Assembly: GCF_012223425.1 (NCBI RefSeq)
Contig: NZ_CP038799.1
Location: forward strand, 1,116,001 to 1,180,000
Direction of reading: 5' to 3'
Length of the DNA stretch: 64,000 nucleotides
Origin: Mycolicibacterium frederiksbergense
Lineage (GTDB): Bacteria > Actinomycetota > Actinomycetes > Mycobacteriales > Mycobacteriaceae
The notes below the pieces were generated by a model that made no database searches, had not been told where the DNA came from, and was given only the letters and a program-made list of their open reading frames with translations. Shown one piece after another: positions 1 to 9,380 of this stretch; positions within the stretch are counted from its first letter, which is position 1, and the number at the start of each line of letters is the position of its first letter. The position numbers were made by a program, and so were the translations under genes.

Positions 1-111
1 GACGCCCATACGGTCAAAGCGCTGTGCACCCACTGCAACAAATGCATGCCGACGATCTACACCCACACCCATTGCGTGGTCACCGGCGCTCCGGACACTC
101 TGACCGTCTGA
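1..111 (+). CDS. NADH:flavin oxidoreductase (old yellow enzyme family), C-terminal fragment
   Basis: Only the last 36 codons are inside the window; the frame is open from base 1 and ends at TGA 109-111. The fragment carries a cysteine cluster, CTHCNKC, followed 14 residues later by another Cys, as in the Fe-S-containing subgroup of old-yellow-enzyme-like oxidoreductases, where the Cys cluster follows the FMN-binding barrel. This family reduces enoates or enones with NAD(P)H. The gene runs towards the FHA-ABC transporter and ends 87 bases before that start. The family call rests on one short motif, so the exact substrate class is unknown. Confidence 0.6.
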   Translation, partial: DAHTVKALCTHCNKCMPTIYTHTHCVVTGAPDTLTV

Positions 112-198
112 CGATCCTGCGCCGAGAACGCCTCAGATCGGCAACAACGCCCTTGCAGCCCGGCACACCGCTTCGCCCAACCGATACAGTTGTTCCCG

Positions 199-2811
199 AT
201 GAGCCGCCCCGGAACGCCCGCGCTGACCGTTCGATACGAGGGGTCCGCACGCACCTTCTCCGCAGGCAACGACGTCGTCGTCGGCCGCGATCTGCGTGCC
301 GATGTCCGTATCGCCCACCCGCTGATCTCCCGCGCGCACCTGGTGCTGCGCTTCGATCAGGGCCGGTGGATCGCCATCGACAACGGCAGCCTCAACGGCA
401 TGTACCTCAACGGCCAGCGGGTGCCGACCCTCGACATCGTCGACGGCCAGCTCCTCAACGTCGGTAACCCGGACGGCCCGCAACTGGCCTTCGAGGTCGG
501 GCGCCATCAGGGCTCGGTGGGCAGTCCCCCGCCGACCGCCGCGGTCCCGACCCCCACCGGCCCCAGGCCCAGCGCCTCTTGGCCGACCCAGGCACCGATC
601 CAGCCCGCTCCGCCGGCGTGGCCGACCGGCGGCGCACCGGCGCAGAACCCGCCGCGCTATCCGTCGGCGCCGCAGCCGTACCAGCCGACAGGCCAGCAGG
701 CCTACCAGCCCAGCGCGCCGCAACCGGCCTATCCGCCACCGCCGGTCGCGCGCTCACAGCCGGCCTACATCCCGCCGGCCGACCCGTCGCAGACCGCCAT
801 GGGTCCGACCGCCGTGCCGCGCCCGTCGGAGAACAATCTCGCGACCAGCATGCTGAAGATCCTGCGTCCGGGGAAGGCACCCGAGGTGCCCCCGGGCGGG
901 ATCAAGATCGGTCGCGCCACCGACAACGACATCGTCATCCCCGACGTCCTGGCCTCACGGCACCACGCCACCCTGGTTTCCGGCCCCGGTGGCACCGAGA
1001 TCCTGGACAACCGCAGCATCAACGGCACCTTCGTCAACGGTGCCCGCGTCGACGACGCGTTGCTGCGCGAGGGCGATGTGGTCACCATCGGCAACGTCGA
1101 CCTGGTGTTCACCGGCGGGACGCTGGTCCGCGGCTCGGAGACCCAGGCCGCCACCCGCACCGGTGGTCTGGAGGTCCGCGGCCTGACGTGGACCATCGAG
1201 GGCAACAAGACGCTGCTGAACAACATCTCCATCGACGCGCGGCCGGGCACGCTGACCGCGATCATCGGCCCGTCGGGCGCCGGTAAGTCGACGTTCGCCA
1301 AACAGGTCGCCGGTCTGACGCATCCGACCGACGGCCGGGTGTCCTTCGAGGGCCACGACATTCACGCCGAGTACGCCTCGCTGCGCTCCCGGATCGGCAT
1401 GGTCCCCCAGGACGATGTGGTGCACGGCCAGCTGACCGTCAAGCAGGCGCTGATGTACGCCGCCGAGCTGCGGCTGCCACCGGACACCACCAACGAGGAC
1501 CGCGAGCGGGTGGTCCTGCAGGTCCTCGAGGAACTCGAGATGACCCAGCACCTGGAGACCCGGGTGGACAAGCTCTCCGGCGGTCAGCGCAAGCGGGCCT
1601 CGGTGGCACTCGAGCTGCTGACCGGCCCGTCGCTGCTGATCCTGGACGAGCCGACCTCGGGCCTGGACCCGGCGCTGGACCGCCAGGTGATGACGATGCT
1701 GCGCCAGCTCGCCGACGCCGGCCGCGTGGTGCTGGTGGTGACGCACTCGCTGACCTACCTCGACGTCTGCGATCAGGTGCTGCTGCTGGCGCCGGGCGGC
1801 AAGACGGCGTTCTACGGTCCGCCGAGCCAGATCGGCCCGGAACTGGGCACCACCAACTGGGCCGATATCTTCTCCTCGGTCGCCGGTGACCCCGACGCCT
1901 CCCATCAGAGCTACCTGTCCCGCAGTGGCCCGCCGCCGCAGGCCGAGGCCTCCTCACAGCCTGCTGATCTCGGCAAGCCCGCGAAAACCAGTGTGCGGCG
2001 GCAGTTCTCCACCATCGCGCGACGCCAGATGCGGCTGATCATCTCCGATCGCGGCTACTTCGCGTTCCTGGCGGTGCTGCCGTTCATCATGGGTGTGCTG
2101 TCGCTGTCGGTGCCGGGCACCGTCGGCTTCGGCATCCCGGACCCGATGGGCGACGCCCCCAACGAACCCGGCCAGATGCTGGTGCTGCTCAACGTCGGTG
2201 CCATCTTCATGGGCACCGCGCTGACGGTCCGCGACCTGATCGGTGAGCGCGCCATCTTCCGCCGCGAACAGGCCGTCGGGTTGTCGACGACGGCGTACCT
2301 GATGGCCAAGGTGTGCATCTACGCGGTGTTCGCCATCATCCAGTCCTCGATCGTCACCGCCATCGCGGTTGCCGGCAAGGGCGGCCCGACCCAGGGGTCG
2401 GTGTCCTTCCTGCCGCCGACAGCCGAGCTGTTCCTGGTGATGGCGGCAACGACGGTGACCGCCGCGATGGTCGGCTTGGCGCTCTCGGCGCTGGCCAAGT
2501 CCAGTGAGCAGATCATGCCGCTGCTGGTGGTCGCGGTGATGAGCCAGCTGGTGTTCTCCGGGGGCATGATCCCGGTGACCGACCGCATCGTGCTCGATCA
2601 GCTGTCCTGGTTCACCCCGGCGCGCTGGGGTTACGCAGCGTCGGCGTCCACGGTGGACATCACCAAGCTGGTGCCCGGCCCGCTGACGCCCAAGGACTCG
2701 CACTGGGAGCACACCGCGTCGGCATGGTGGTTCGACATGGGCATGCTGGCGCTGCTGAGCGTGGGCTACCTGACCTTCGTGCGCTTCAAGATTCGCCTCA
2801 AGGCCGGCTGA
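199..2811 (+). CDS. FHA-domain ABC transporter, ATPase fused to permease (Rv1747-like)
   Basis: 870-residue half transporter. Domains in order: an N-terminal FHA domain (about 8-100, with RDLRADVRIAHPLISRAH and NGSLNGMYLNG), a Pro/Gln/Tyr-rich linker (about 105-210), a second FHA domain (about 225-305, with SRHHATL and NRSINGTFVNG), an ABC ATPase, and a C-terminal six-helix ABC-2 permease (about 605-870). The ATPase shows Walker A GPSGAGKS from residue 357, signature LSGGQ near 459 and Walker B LLILDEP near 480. This is the architecture of M. tuberculosis Rv1747, an exporter regulated by phosphorylation of linker threonines by a Ser/Thr kinase and FHA binding; that regulation is family knowledge. 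I chose ATG 199; an in-frame TTG at 190 would add three residues. It lies convergent to mfpA, with a shared hairpin between them. The substrate is not evident. Confidence 0.93.
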   Translation: MSRPGTPALTVRYEGSARTFSAGNDVVVGRDLRADVRIAHPLISRAHLVLRFDQGRWIAIDNGSLNGMYLNGQRVPTLDIVDGQLLNVGNPDGPQLAFEVGRHQGSVGSPPPTAAVPTPTGPRPSASWPTQAPIQPAPPAWPTGGAPAQNPPRYPSAPQPYQPTGQQAYQPSAPQPAYPPPPVARSQPAYIPPADPSQTAMGPTAVPRPSENNLATSMLKILRPGKAPEVPPGGIKIGRATDNDIVIPDVLASRHHATLVSGPGGTEILDNRSINGTFVNGARVDDALLREGDVVTIGNVDLVFTGGTLVRGSETQAATRTGGLEVRGLTWTIEGNKTLLNNISIDARPGTLTAIIGPSGAGKSTFAKQVAGLTHPTDGRVSFEGHDIHAEYASLRSRIGMVPQDDVVHGQLTVKQALMYAAELRLPPDTTNEDRERVVLQVLEELEMTQHLETRVDKLSGGQRKRASVALELLTGPSLLILDEPTSGLDPALDRQVMTMLRQLADAGRVVLVVTHSLTYLDVCDQVLLLAPGGKTAFYGPPSQIGPELGTTNWADIFSSVAGDPDASHQSYLSRSGPPPQAEASSQPADLGKPAKTSVRRQFSTIARRQMRLIISDRGYFAFLAVLPFIMGVLSLSVPGTVGFGIPDPMGDAPNEPGQMLVLLNVGAIFMGTALTVRDLIGERAIFRREQAVGLSTTAYLMAKVCIYAVFAIIQSSIVTAIAVAGKGGPTQGSVSFLPPTAELFLVMAATTVTAAMVGLALSALAKSSEQIMPLLVVAVMSQLVFSGGMIPVTDRIVLDQLSWFTPARWGYAASASTVDITKLVPGPLTPKDSHWEHTASAWWFDMGMLALLSVGYLTFVRFKIRLKAG

Positions 2812-2816
2812 TCACT

Positions 2817-2869
2817 GCGGTTTGTGGAGTGTTTGTCGGAGTCATTCCGACGGAGACTCCTCAAACCGC
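2817..2869. terminator. Stem-loop between convergent genes
   Basis: Outer arms GCGGTTTG and CAAACCGC pair. A T-T mismatch is followed by GGAGT/ACTCC, and TCGGA/TCCGA pair in the inner part. It fills nearly all of the 62-base gap between the transporter stop and the mfpA stop. There is no T-tract, so it is a probable bidirectional intrinsic terminator of the U-poor mycobacterial kind. Confidence 0.6.
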
Positions 2870-2873
2870 TGCG

Positions 2874-3434
2874 CTATTCGCCGTGGACGTTCAGCCCGTG
2901 GGCCGCGGCGTAGGCCAGCGCCTGCTCGATGTTGATGCGCGCGCCCCGTACTTTGGCCGTCGTCCAGAAGGTCGGGTCGGTCCGCGCGCCACGCAGATCG
3001 GCCTCGTCGAACTTGGCGTCCTGCACCCGCGCGCCGCTCAGGTCCGCGCGCTGCAGCACCGCCTTGCGCAGGTCCGCGCCGACCAGGTTCGCCTCACGCA
3101 ACCGGCAGTCCGACAGGTCGACGGTGCGTAGGTCACACCCACCGAGCACGCTGAGCGACAGGTCGACCTCGACAAACCGAAGCGGCCGCAGCCGGGTCTC
3201 GGTGAACACCGACCCCAGCAGGCTGCACTGCCGGAACGTGCTGTGCAGCAGCGCGGCCCGGCGGAAGGTGCAGTTGCGGAAGGCCGACCCGAGATGCACG
3301 GACTCGGTCAGGTCGACACCGCTGAAATCGCATTCGTCGAACACCACCCGCTCGGTGCGCAGCCGGCTCAGGTCGTCATCGCGGAAGTCGTGTCCGGTGA
3401 ACTCACGGTCCACCCAGACCTGGTCTTCGCTCAC
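2874..3434 (-). CDS. mfpA: Pentapeptide-repeat protein MfpA (DNA gyrase-interacting DNA mimic)
   Basis: 186 residues, close to the 183 of M. tuberculosis MfpA. From about residue 9 almost the whole chain is A(D/N)LXX-type pentapeptide repeats (for example DFSGV, ADLSG, ADLRG), which fold into a right-handed quadrilateral beta-helix. In mycobacteria MfpA mimics DNA, binds gyrase and lowers fluoroquinolone susceptibility. The start is GTG at 3432-3434, whose GTGA overlaps the stop of the GTPase gene upstream; reading further upstream would run into that gene in another frame. It is the last gene of a five-gene reverse operon, so MfpA is probably co-expressed with and controlled by the GTPase MfpB. 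Confidence 0.92.
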   Translation of the reverse strand: MSEDQVWVDREFTGHDFRDDDLSRLRTERVVFDECDFSGVDLTESVHLGSAFRNCTFRRAALLHSTFRQCSLLGSVFTETRLRPLRFVEVDLSLSVLGGCDLRTVDLSDCRLREANLVGADLRKAVLQRADLSGARVQDAKFDEADLRGARTDPTFWTTAKVRGARINIEQALAYAAAHGLNVHGE

Positions 3435-4039
3435 ACCGCGGCCAGGGCGTACTCGGCGATCGCGATCAGCGCTGCGCGTGCGGAATTCCGGTCGCGGGCA
3501 TCGACGGTGACGATCGGGATGTCCTCGCGCAGCGCCAGCGCCTGCCGCACGGCGGTCTCCGGATGTCGTGGCGCCCCGTCGAACTCGTTGATCGCGATGA
3601 GGAACGGGAGTTTGCGGGCCTCGAAGAAGTCGATGGCGGCGAAACTGTCCTGCAGGCGCCGGATGTCGACGAGGATGACGGCGCCGATCGCGCCGCGGAT
3701 CAGGTCGTCCCACATGAACCAGAAGCGGCGCTGACCGGGAGTGCCGAACAGGTAGAGCACCAGATCCTCGGCCAGGGTGATGCGTCCGAAGTCCATCGCC
3801 ACCGTGGTGGTGTTCTTGTGCGGGGTGGCGTCGAGCCCGTCGACACCGGCCGATGCGGTGGTCACCAGCGCCTCGGTGCGCAGCGGCATGATTTCCGAGA
3901 CCGCGCCGACGAATGTGGTCTTGCCGGAGCCGAACCCGCCGGAGATGACGATCTTCGTCGCCCCTGGCCGCTCGGAGTGCCCAGCTGTCTCAGACTGCCC
4001 AGCCGACGCCGAAGGCGTCTCAAAGTGCCCGAAGGCCAC
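3431..4039 (-). CDS. mfpB: Conservon small GTPase (MfpB, CvnD type)
   Basis: 202-residue P-loop protein of the prokaryotic Rab/Ras-like conservon family. Walker A is GGFGSGKTTF near residue 34; a switch-like FGTPGQRRF and INEFD (standing in for NKxD) follow. The first 25 residues form a Ser/Ala/Thr/Glu-rich extension with near-heptad duplication (SAGQSE, TAGHSE). In M. smegmatis the homologous GTPase acts with MfpA in quinolone tolerance (family knowledge). The gene overlaps the DUF742 gene by 20 bases and mfpA by 4 bases, so translation of the set is probably coupled. Confidence 0.9.
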   Translation of the reverse strand: MAFGHFETPSASAGQSETAGHSERPGATKIVISGGFGSGKTTFVGAVSEIMPLRTEALVTTASAGVDGLDATPHKNTTTVAMDFGRITLAEDLVLYLFGTPGQRRFWFMWDDLIRGAIGAVILVDIRRLQDSFAAIDFFEARKLPFLIAINEFDGAPRHPETAVRQALALREDIPIVTVDARDRNSARAALIAIAEYALAAV

Positions 4040-4406
4040 GCAGAGTCCTCCCGATCAGTTCACGACGTTCGTCGGCGGAGGCCGTATCGACCAGTGTCGT
4101 GTGTACCCGAAGATACCCCTCGGAAACGAGGTCACCGATCAGCACACGCGCCACACCGAGCGGTAAGGACAAACGCGCCGCGATCTCCGCGACCGACGGA
4201 CTGCCCCTTCCGAGGACCAGGATGCGTGCCCGCACATCGCCACCCGGCCACCCGGCTGCCGGTGCGGTGTCCAGCGTCCTGATCGGTGCCTCCAGCGGCA
4301 GCTGCACGGCGGAATCGGTGCGTCCGGCGGTCAGCCGGTAGGGCCGCACCATGCTCGGCACATCCGCAGGGTCGGCGGATTCCCAGGCATCTGGCGGCGG
4401 CTCCAT
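4020..4406 (-). CDS. DUF742 protein (CvnC-type conservon member)
   Basis: 128 residues. The conserved MVRPYRLTAGRT segment near residues 19-30 and the C-terminal winged-helix-like region (PSVAEIAARLSLPLGVARV, then LVSEGYLRV) are typical of DUF742. These proteins occur between the roadblock and GTPase genes of conservons and are thought to link membrane sensor and GTPase. ATG 4406 lies 7 bases after the roadblock stop and gives the expected family length (about 120); the longer open frame upstream only reads the roadblock gene out of frame. Confidence 0.88.
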   Translation of the reverse strand: MEPPPDAWESADPADVPSMVRPYRLTAGRTDSAVQLPLEAPIRTLDTAPAAGWPGGDVRARILVLGRGSPSVAEIAARLSLPLGVARVLIGDLVSEGYLRVHTTLVDTASADERRELIGRTLRGLRAL

Positions 4407-4413
4407 CGCAGCC

Positions 4414-4815
4414 TCAGGTGCGTTGGCGGCTACGCCGTGCGGACTGGACGACGTTGCCCACCTGCTCCACCAGAATGGCCATCTCATAGCCGATCTGGCC
4501 GATATCGCAGGACCGGGTCGCCAGGGTGGCGAGGTTGGATCCGTCACCCACGCGCATCAACAACAGATAGCCGTTCTCCATCTCGACAATGGACTGCATG
4601 ACGTGGCCACCCTCGAAGAGCTGCGCCGCTCCCGTCGACAGACTGGCCAGTCCCGAGGCGACCGCGGCAAGCTGATCGGCGCGTTCGGTCGGCATGTGCT
4701 CACTGGCGGCCATCAGCAGGCCATCGGCGGAGACCAGCACGGCGTGCGAGACTCCGGAAACCTCGCGGGCGAACTTGGCGACCAGCCAGTCGAGTGTTTC
4801 GCGAGTGTCACTCAT
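4414..4815 (-). CDS. Roadblock/LC7-domain protein (CvnB-type conservon member)
   Basis: 133 residues forming one roadblock/LC7 domain, the fold used by GTPase regulators such as MglB. Visible landmarks are [20 protein letters not shown] near the N-terminus and the [20 protein letters not shown] beta-hairpin. It probably modulates the GTPase encoded two genes downstream. ATG 4815 overlaps the sensor-kinase stop by 8 bases and has a strong GGAGG ribosome site 5 bases upstream inside the kinase gene. Confidence 0.9.
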   Translation of the reverse strand: MSDTRETLDWLVAKFAREVSGVSHAVLVSADGLLMAASEHMPTERADQLAAVASGLASLSTGAAQLFEGGHVMQSIVEMENGYLLLMRVGDGSNLATLATRSCDIGQIGYEMAILVEQVGNVVQSARRSRQRT

Positions 4816-7414
4816 GGGATCCTCCGGTGTCGCGGGTGTGCGACCGACCGGCATGCACCCCACCGAAGTGGCTGCTGAGGCTGGCTCGTACCGCGGCGGG
4901 ATCCGGCCGCGGGCCGGGGTCGGCAGGCTCCGATGGTACCGGGGCGACGTCATCACCTGCCCCTGGCACGAGTCGTTCCCCGGGCCGGCGGACCGGCAGG
5001 CCCTCGGCGGTGTGTTCGGTGACCGGTGCATCCTCGGCAGAGGCCGCCGCCGACCAGCCGTGATCCCACACCGATTTCCAGTCCAGGTCGGTGCTGGCGC
5101 CCAGATCGGTCGGATCGACCAGCCACTCCGACAACATCTTCTGATAGATGGCGTCATCGGAGGATTCCGAGCCCGCCGGCTCGGCTTGTCGCTGGGGACG
5201 CGCGGCGAAATACGCCGAGGTGTCCGCCGGCGCGGGGGTCCGGATCGGCAACTCTGGTGGCGTCTGCACCGGTGTCGGCTCGGTGGGCCAATGCTCCGCT
5301 TCCGCCTCGGCCGGCTCCATACGGAACCCGCTGGCACCCGGATTGCGTTGCGGCAAGCCGGATACCGGGGCCTGCTCGCGGGACTCGGCGACCGGCTCCA
5401 GATAGGAGGGTTCGGGCTGTACCGGCACGAACTGCTGCACCTCGGCCACCGGGGCCGGCTGGAAACCGGTGAAGACCGGCGTCGGCAGCACGCCGGCGAG
5501 CAGCTCCTCGGGCACGTACACCCCGGCCGTGGTGCCCGAATGCGCTTCTCCGGCAACGGTACTGCGCAACCGAACCACCAGTCCGTGCTGGCCGGCCAGT
5601 CGGCCGACGACGAACAGGCCCATGTGCCGTGCCGTGTACGGGGTGACTTCGCCACCGGACTGCAGACGGGTGTTGGCCACCCGCAGATCGGGTTCGGCCA
5701 TGCCCAGGCCCGAGTCGGCGACCTCGATGACGAGTGCACCGTTCCCGGTGCGCACCGCCGACACCCGCACCTGCGCCTCCGGCGGCGAATAGCGCAGCGC
5801 ATTGTCCATCAGCTCGGCAAGCACGTGCACCAGGTCGGCGGCCACCGTGCCGCTGATATCGCAGTCGGCGACGACATCGGTGACGACCCGGGTGTATTCC
5901 TCGACCTCGGAGGCCGCGGCGTTGACCACCGCGGAGACCGGTACCGGCTCAGCGTGCTCGCGGGTGACCTTGGTTCCGGCGAGCACCAGCAGGTTGGCGC
6001 CGTTGCGGCGCATCCGGGCGGCCAGGTGGTCCAGCCGGAACAGACTGTCCAGGCGTTGCGGGTCTTCCTCATCGCGTTCGAGCTGGTCGATGAGCGTCAG
6101 CTGCTGATCCACCAACGATCGGCTGCGCCGCGACAGGGTCTCGAACATATCGCTGACCTGCATCTGCAACCGGGCCTGCTCGCCGGCCAGCAGGACGGCC
6201 TGCTCGTGCAGTTCGTCGACCGCGTGCGCGACCTGCCCGACCTCCTCGGTGGTGTGCACCGGGATCGGGCGGATCGGGCCGGGGTCTCCCCCGGTGCGTA
6301 CCTGTTCGAGTTCGCGGACGAGTTCGGTGTGGGCGACCTTGAGCGCACTGTCCCGCAGCCGGCGCAGCGGCCGGACCAGTGACCGCGCGACCAGCGCCAC
6401 GATCAGCAGGGCGATCAGGATCACCGCGAGCACGATCACTGCGTCTCGGATGGCGGTGCTGCGTTGCGCGTCGGCCTGCGCACCCACGGTCGTGGTCACC
6501 GACGTCGTGGCCTCGGAGATGACGGCGTCGGCGATGTCGTTGGTGGCGGCGATGGACTGGCTGAGCTCCGGATTGTTCACCAGAACCGCCGTCGGGTTGG
6601 CCATGATCGCCATCCGGCGGATGAACTGCTCTTGCAGTTCCTTGGCCTCGTCCGAGCCGACGCCGAGAATCTGGCTCATGCCGAACAGCGTGGACGGTTC
6701 GGTACCGGCGACGGTGTTCATCGAGGTGCGCAGTTCGGGTTCGGGCACTTCGCCACCGAGGTTGACCAGCAGCTGCTGCATCATCATCTGCCCGCGGGCA
6801 CCGACCGCCCGGGACAGCCCGAGCGTCTCGCTGCGGATCTGTGCGTCATCGACGCGCACCGATCCGTTGATGGCGTCCTCTGCGGTCAGCAGGATGGGTG
6901 CGTAGGTGGTGACCCTGTCGCGCAGGCCGATCGAGTTGGAGCCCACCTTGTTCACCAGGTCCTGGCCGCCCTGGAGAATCGCGGTGACGCCGCTGTCCAC
7001 GTCGGGCAGCACGTCGGTTTCGTCGAGTTGGCGTTGCAGTGCCTGGCGGGCGGTGTCGAACTCGCTCAACGCGGCCTGGGCATCGCCGCCGGCGCTGCCG
7101 GCCAGGACGGCGGTATCGAGCGCGGCCATGTACTCGACGACGGCGGGCACCATGTCGGCGCGGTCGGCCGCCAGCCGCAGATCGGCGGCGTCGGTGAAAC
7201 CGGAGTAGATGCGCAGCCCACCGAATGTCGCGGCCAGAGCCAGCGGAACCAGCACGATGGCAAACACTTTCCAGCCGACGGGCCAGTTGCCCAACGCCCA
7301 GCGCGACGGCCTTTTCACGGCTTGCGCTGCCGCACTGTCGAATTCGTCGCGCACAGACGTATCCGGCGGCGCGGCATGGGCCGTCATCGGAATCCGCACA
7401 ACGTTGGTGTTCAT
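4808..7414 (-). CDS. Nitrate/nitrite-sensor-like histidine kinase (CvnA-type)
   Basis: 868 residues. There are two membrane helices (about 44-66, containing [18 protein letters not shown], and about 323-343, containing [16 protein letters not shown]) that bracket an extracellular NIT-like helical sensor. A HAMP-like stretch, a putative phospho-acceptor region ([16 protein letters not shown], His 463), a HATPase domain with N-box [11 protein letters not shown] near 534 and G-box DSGLGM follow, then a long Pro/Glu-rich tail (about 650-868). Such kinases head conservons and pass an unknown signal to roadblock/DUF742/GTPase partners. ATG 7414 was chosen because AGGAAG lies just upstream; the open frame reaches 7522 but has no better start. 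No response regulator is adjacent, as usual for this class. Confidence 0.88.
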   Translation of the reverse strand: MNTNVVRIPMTAHAAPPDTSVRDEFDSAAAQAVKRPSRWALGNWPVGWKVFAIVLVPLALAATFGGLRIYSGFTDAADLRLAADRADMVPAVVEYMAALDTAVLAGSAGGDAQAALSEFDTARQALQRQLDETDVLPDVDSGVTAILQGGQDLVNKVGSNSIGLRDRVTTYAPILLTAEDAINGSVRVDDAQIRSETLGLSRAVGARGQMMMQQLLVNLGGEVPEPELRTSMNTVAGTEPSTLFGMSQILGVGSDEAKELQEQFIRRMAIMANPTAVLVNNPELSQSIAATNDIADAVISEATTSVTTTVGAQADAQRSTAIRDAVIVLAVILIALLIVALVARSLVRPLRRLRDSALKVAHTELVRELEQVRTGGDPGPIRPIPVHTTEEVGQVAHAVDELHEQAVLLAGEQARLQMQVSDMFETLSRRSRSLVDQQLTLIDQLERDEEDPQRLDSLFRLDHLAARMRRNGANLLVLAGTKVTREHAEPVPVSAVVNAAASEVEEYTRVVTDVVADCDISGTVAADLVHVLAELMDNALRYSPPEAQVRVSAVRTGNGALVIEVADSGLGMAEPDLRVANTRLQSGGEVTPYTARHMGLFVVGRLAGQHGLVVRLRSTVAGEAHSGTTAGVYVPEELLAGVLPTPVFTGFQPAPVAEVQQFVPVQPEPSYLEPVAESREQAPVSGLPQRNPGASGFRMEPAEAEAEHWPTEPTPVQTPPELPIRTPAPADTSAYFAARPQRQAEPAGSESSDDAIYQKMLSEWLVDPTDLGASTDLDWKSVWDHGWSAAASAEDAPVTEHTAEGLPVRRPGERLVPGAGDDVAPVPSEPADPGPRPDPAAVRASLSSHFGGVHAGRSHTRDTGGSHE

Positions 7415-7605
7415 ATACTTCCTGCTTTTGCCCACCATCGGGGCCGGCGTGGCACGCCTGGCAATTTGTCGAGTATGGCAGTCACCGACAGTGGTTTCCA
7501 TACCTCGATATCGAACGGACACAGTTCGTGACCGTTACGTTGCGCAGTCGTGGTGATGCGGGCAAACAGGTCTGACGTGCGCGTCACTTCGCCGGCGTGG
7601 AATGT

Positions 7606-8211
7606 CTACGCGGGCCGCAGGATCGCGACCAGGAAGTCGGAGCCCTCGGTGAACGGCCGCACATCCCAGGTGGACAACAGCAGGTCGGGCACCAGCCCGG
7701 CGTGGGCCGCGTCGTCGAGAAACTCGGTGTGCTCGTACTCGCGTCCGGCACCGAACCCGATCACCGCGCGGCCACCGGTGCCGAGATGGGCCCGCAGCCT
7801 GCTCAGCACCTGGGTGCGGGTGCTCGGCGCGAGGAAGGTCATCACATTGCCCGCCGACACGATGAGGTCGAACGGCTCGGCGACTCCGCGGGCGGGCAGG
7901 TCCAATTCGGCGAGGTCACCGACCAGCCAGCGCGGGCCCGGGTGGTCCTGTTCGGCGGCGGCGATGAGCGCCGGGTCGACGTCGACGCCGACGACGTCGT
8001 GTCCGGCGGCGGCCAGATAACCGCCCACCCGGCCCGGACCGCAGCCCGCGTCGAGAATGCGGGCACCGCGTTCGGCCATCGCGTCGACGAAGCGAGCCTC
8101 GCCCGCCAGATCTTTGCCCGCGCGCTCCATCGCCCGGAAGCGATCGATGTACCACTGCGAATGGCCCGGGTCGGCCGCGACTTTCTGCATCCAGATGCTC
8201 TGTTCGACCAT
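7606..8211 (-). CDS. Class I SAM-dependent methyltransferase
   Basis: 201 residues. Motif I ILDAGCGPGRVGGYLA lies near residue 51 and motif II VVGVDVDPALIAAA about 20 residues later; the FDLIVSAGNVMTFL strand is also present. This is a stand-alone Methyltransf_25/11-like fold with no substrate-specific domain, so the target is unknown. ATG 8211 is supported by a GATAAT hexamer 6 bases upstream, suggesting a leaderless message. It is divergent from the TrmL-like gene, with 30 bases between the starts. Confidence 0.82.
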   Translation of the reverse strand: MVEQSIWMQKVAADPGHSQWYIDRFRAMERAGKDLAGEARFVDAMAERGARILDAGCGPGRVGGYLAAAGHDVVGVDVDPALIAAAEQDHPGPRWLVGDLAELDLPARGVAEPFDLIVSAGNVMTFLAPSTRTQVLSRLRAHLGTGGRAVIGFGAGREYEHTEFLDDAAHAGLVPDLLLSTWDVRPFTEGSDFLVAILRPA

Positions 8212-8217
8212 GAGCCC

Positions 8218-8223
8218 ATTATC
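8218..8223 (-). promoter_or_regulatory. -10 hexamer GATAAT for leaderless methyltransferase mRNA
   Basis: On the minus strand GATAAT is followed by six bases (GGGCTC) and then ATG 8211. This places the transcription start at or next to the start codon, and there is no ribosome site. Assigned by spacing only. Confidence 0.5.
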
Positions 8224-8241
8224 CCGGGGCAAGATGACCGG

Positions 8242-8706
8242 GTGTTCAAGGTGCTGTTCTTCTCCCCACGCATCGCGCCCAATACCGGCAACGCGATCCG
8301 GATGGTGGCCGCGACCGGGTGCGAGCTGCACCTCGTCGAACCGCTCGGCTTCGACCTGTCCGAACCCAAGCTGCGCCGGGCCGGCCTGGATTACCACGAC
8401 CTGGCATCGGTGACGGTGCACCAGGACCTGCCCGCGGCCTGGGACGCGATCGGGCCGACGCGGGTGTACGCGTTCACTGCGCACGCCGACACGTCGTTTG
8501 CCGACGTCTCCTACCAGCCCGGCGACGTGCTGATGTTCGGCCCGGAACCGACCGGCCTGGACGAGCACACGCTGGCCGACCCGCACATCACCGCGCAGGT
8601 GCGGATCCCCATGCTGGCCGGCCGTCGGTCGCTGAATCTGTCCAACGCCGCGGCCGTTGCCGCCTATGAGGCGTGGCGCCAGCAGGGGTTCACCGGCGCG
8701 GTGTGA
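8242..8706 (+). CDS. trmL: TrmL/SpoU-family tRNA 2'-O-methyltransferase
   Basis: 154 residues, the length of the minimal SPOUT enzyme TrmL and of M. tuberculosis SpoU (Rv3366). It shows the N-terminal APNTGNAIRMVAATGCELHL motif and the C-terminal trefoil-knot motifs LMFGPEPTGLD and IPMLAGRRSLNLSNAAAVAA. Family members methylate the 2'-OH of the wobble nucleotide of tRNA-Leu; exact tRNA specificity is inferred. GTG 8242 gives the family N-terminus (VFKVLFFSPRIAPNTGN); the longer open frame upstream reads through the divergent methyltransferase. Confidence 0.9.
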   Translation: MFKVLFFSPRIAPNTGNAIRMVAATGCELHLVEPLGFDLSEPKLRRAGLDYHDLASVTVHQDLPAAWDAIGPTRVYAFTAHADTSFADVSYQPGDVLMFGPEPTGLDEHTLADPHITAQVRIPMLAGRRSLNLSNAAAVAAYEAWRQQGFTGAV

Positions 8707-8715
8707 GCGGCAGGT

Positions 8716-9357
8716 CTACCAGGTGTCCCAGTGCGCGAAGTTCTCGGCGGGCAACCGTCCGGCCTTCTTGAAATCGGTGCCCTTGGTGTAGGCGATCGGG
8801 AACAGCCCGCCCTGGGCGTACTGATCGAACGGGATGCCGAGCACCTCGGCGGCCTGCTTTTCACCGTCACCGAGGAGGAGCAGCGTCGTCCACGCCGAGC
8901 CCAGCCCGCGGGACCGCAGCGCCAGCATGAAACTCCACACCGCAGGCAGCAGTGAGCCCCAGTAGGACGCGCTCATCCCGGCCGGTGCGCCGTCGGGGCG
9001 GCCCTCCAGGCACGGGATCAGCAGCACCGGGGCCTTCTCGAAGTTCTCGTTGAGGTACTTCGCGGAATCGGTGACCCGGACGATCTGCTCGTCGCGAATG
9101 TCGCCGCGCTCTGGCTTGGGCAGATCGAGATACGGATTGGCGTTCGTCCGGTAGATATCGGCCAGCGCCTTCTTCTTGGCCGGATCCTCGACGAAAACCC
9201 ATTGCCAGCCTTGAGCATTGGAGCCGGTGGGAGCCTGCAGCGCCAGGTCGAGACATTCCAGGAGCACTTCGCGCGGCACCGGTTTGTCGAAATCGAGCCG
9301 CTTGCGCACCGAACGCGTGGTGGTCAGAACTTCATCCGCGGTCAGGTTGAGTGTCAT
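8716..9357 (-). CDS. Nitroreductase-family FMN protein (Rv3368c-like)
   Basis: 213 residues, one nitroreductase domain: the FMN-binding N-terminus TTRSVRKRLDFDKPV, the APTGSNAQGWQWVFVEDP segment and the C-terminal RGLGSAWTTLLLL helix. The family reduces nitroaromatics or quinones with NAD(P)H through FMN. ATG 9357 is 23 bases from the divergent PPOX-type gene, and the two probably share a promoter region. Physiological substrate unknown. Confidence 0.88.
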   Translation of the reverse strand: MTLNLTADEVLTTTRSVRKRLDFDKPVPREVLLECLDLALQAPTGSNAQGWQWVFVEDPAKKKALADIYRTNANPYLDLPKPERGDIRDEQIVRVTDSAKYLNENFEKAPVLLIPCLEGRPDGAPAGMSASYWGSLLPAVWSFMLALRSRGLGSAWTTLLLLGDGEKQAAEVLGIPFDQYAQGGLFPIAYTKGTDFKKAGRLPAENFAHWDTW

Positions 9358-9367
9358 ACCGCGAGAC

Positions 9368-9373
9368 TACATT
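9368..9373 (+). promoter_or_regulatory. -10 hexamer TACATT for leaderless PPOX-type gene
   Basis: TACATT is followed by seven bases and ATG 9381, with no ribosome site. The whole divergent gap is only 23 bases, so the nitroreductase promoter on the other strand must overlap it. Confidence 0.45.
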
Positions 9374-9380
9374 CGCGAAC

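Noticed and set aside
4694..6382. 562-codon forward open frame opposite the sensor kinase
   Set aside because: Antisense shadow with no domain pattern; the kinase on the other strand shows clear motifs and coupled neighbours.
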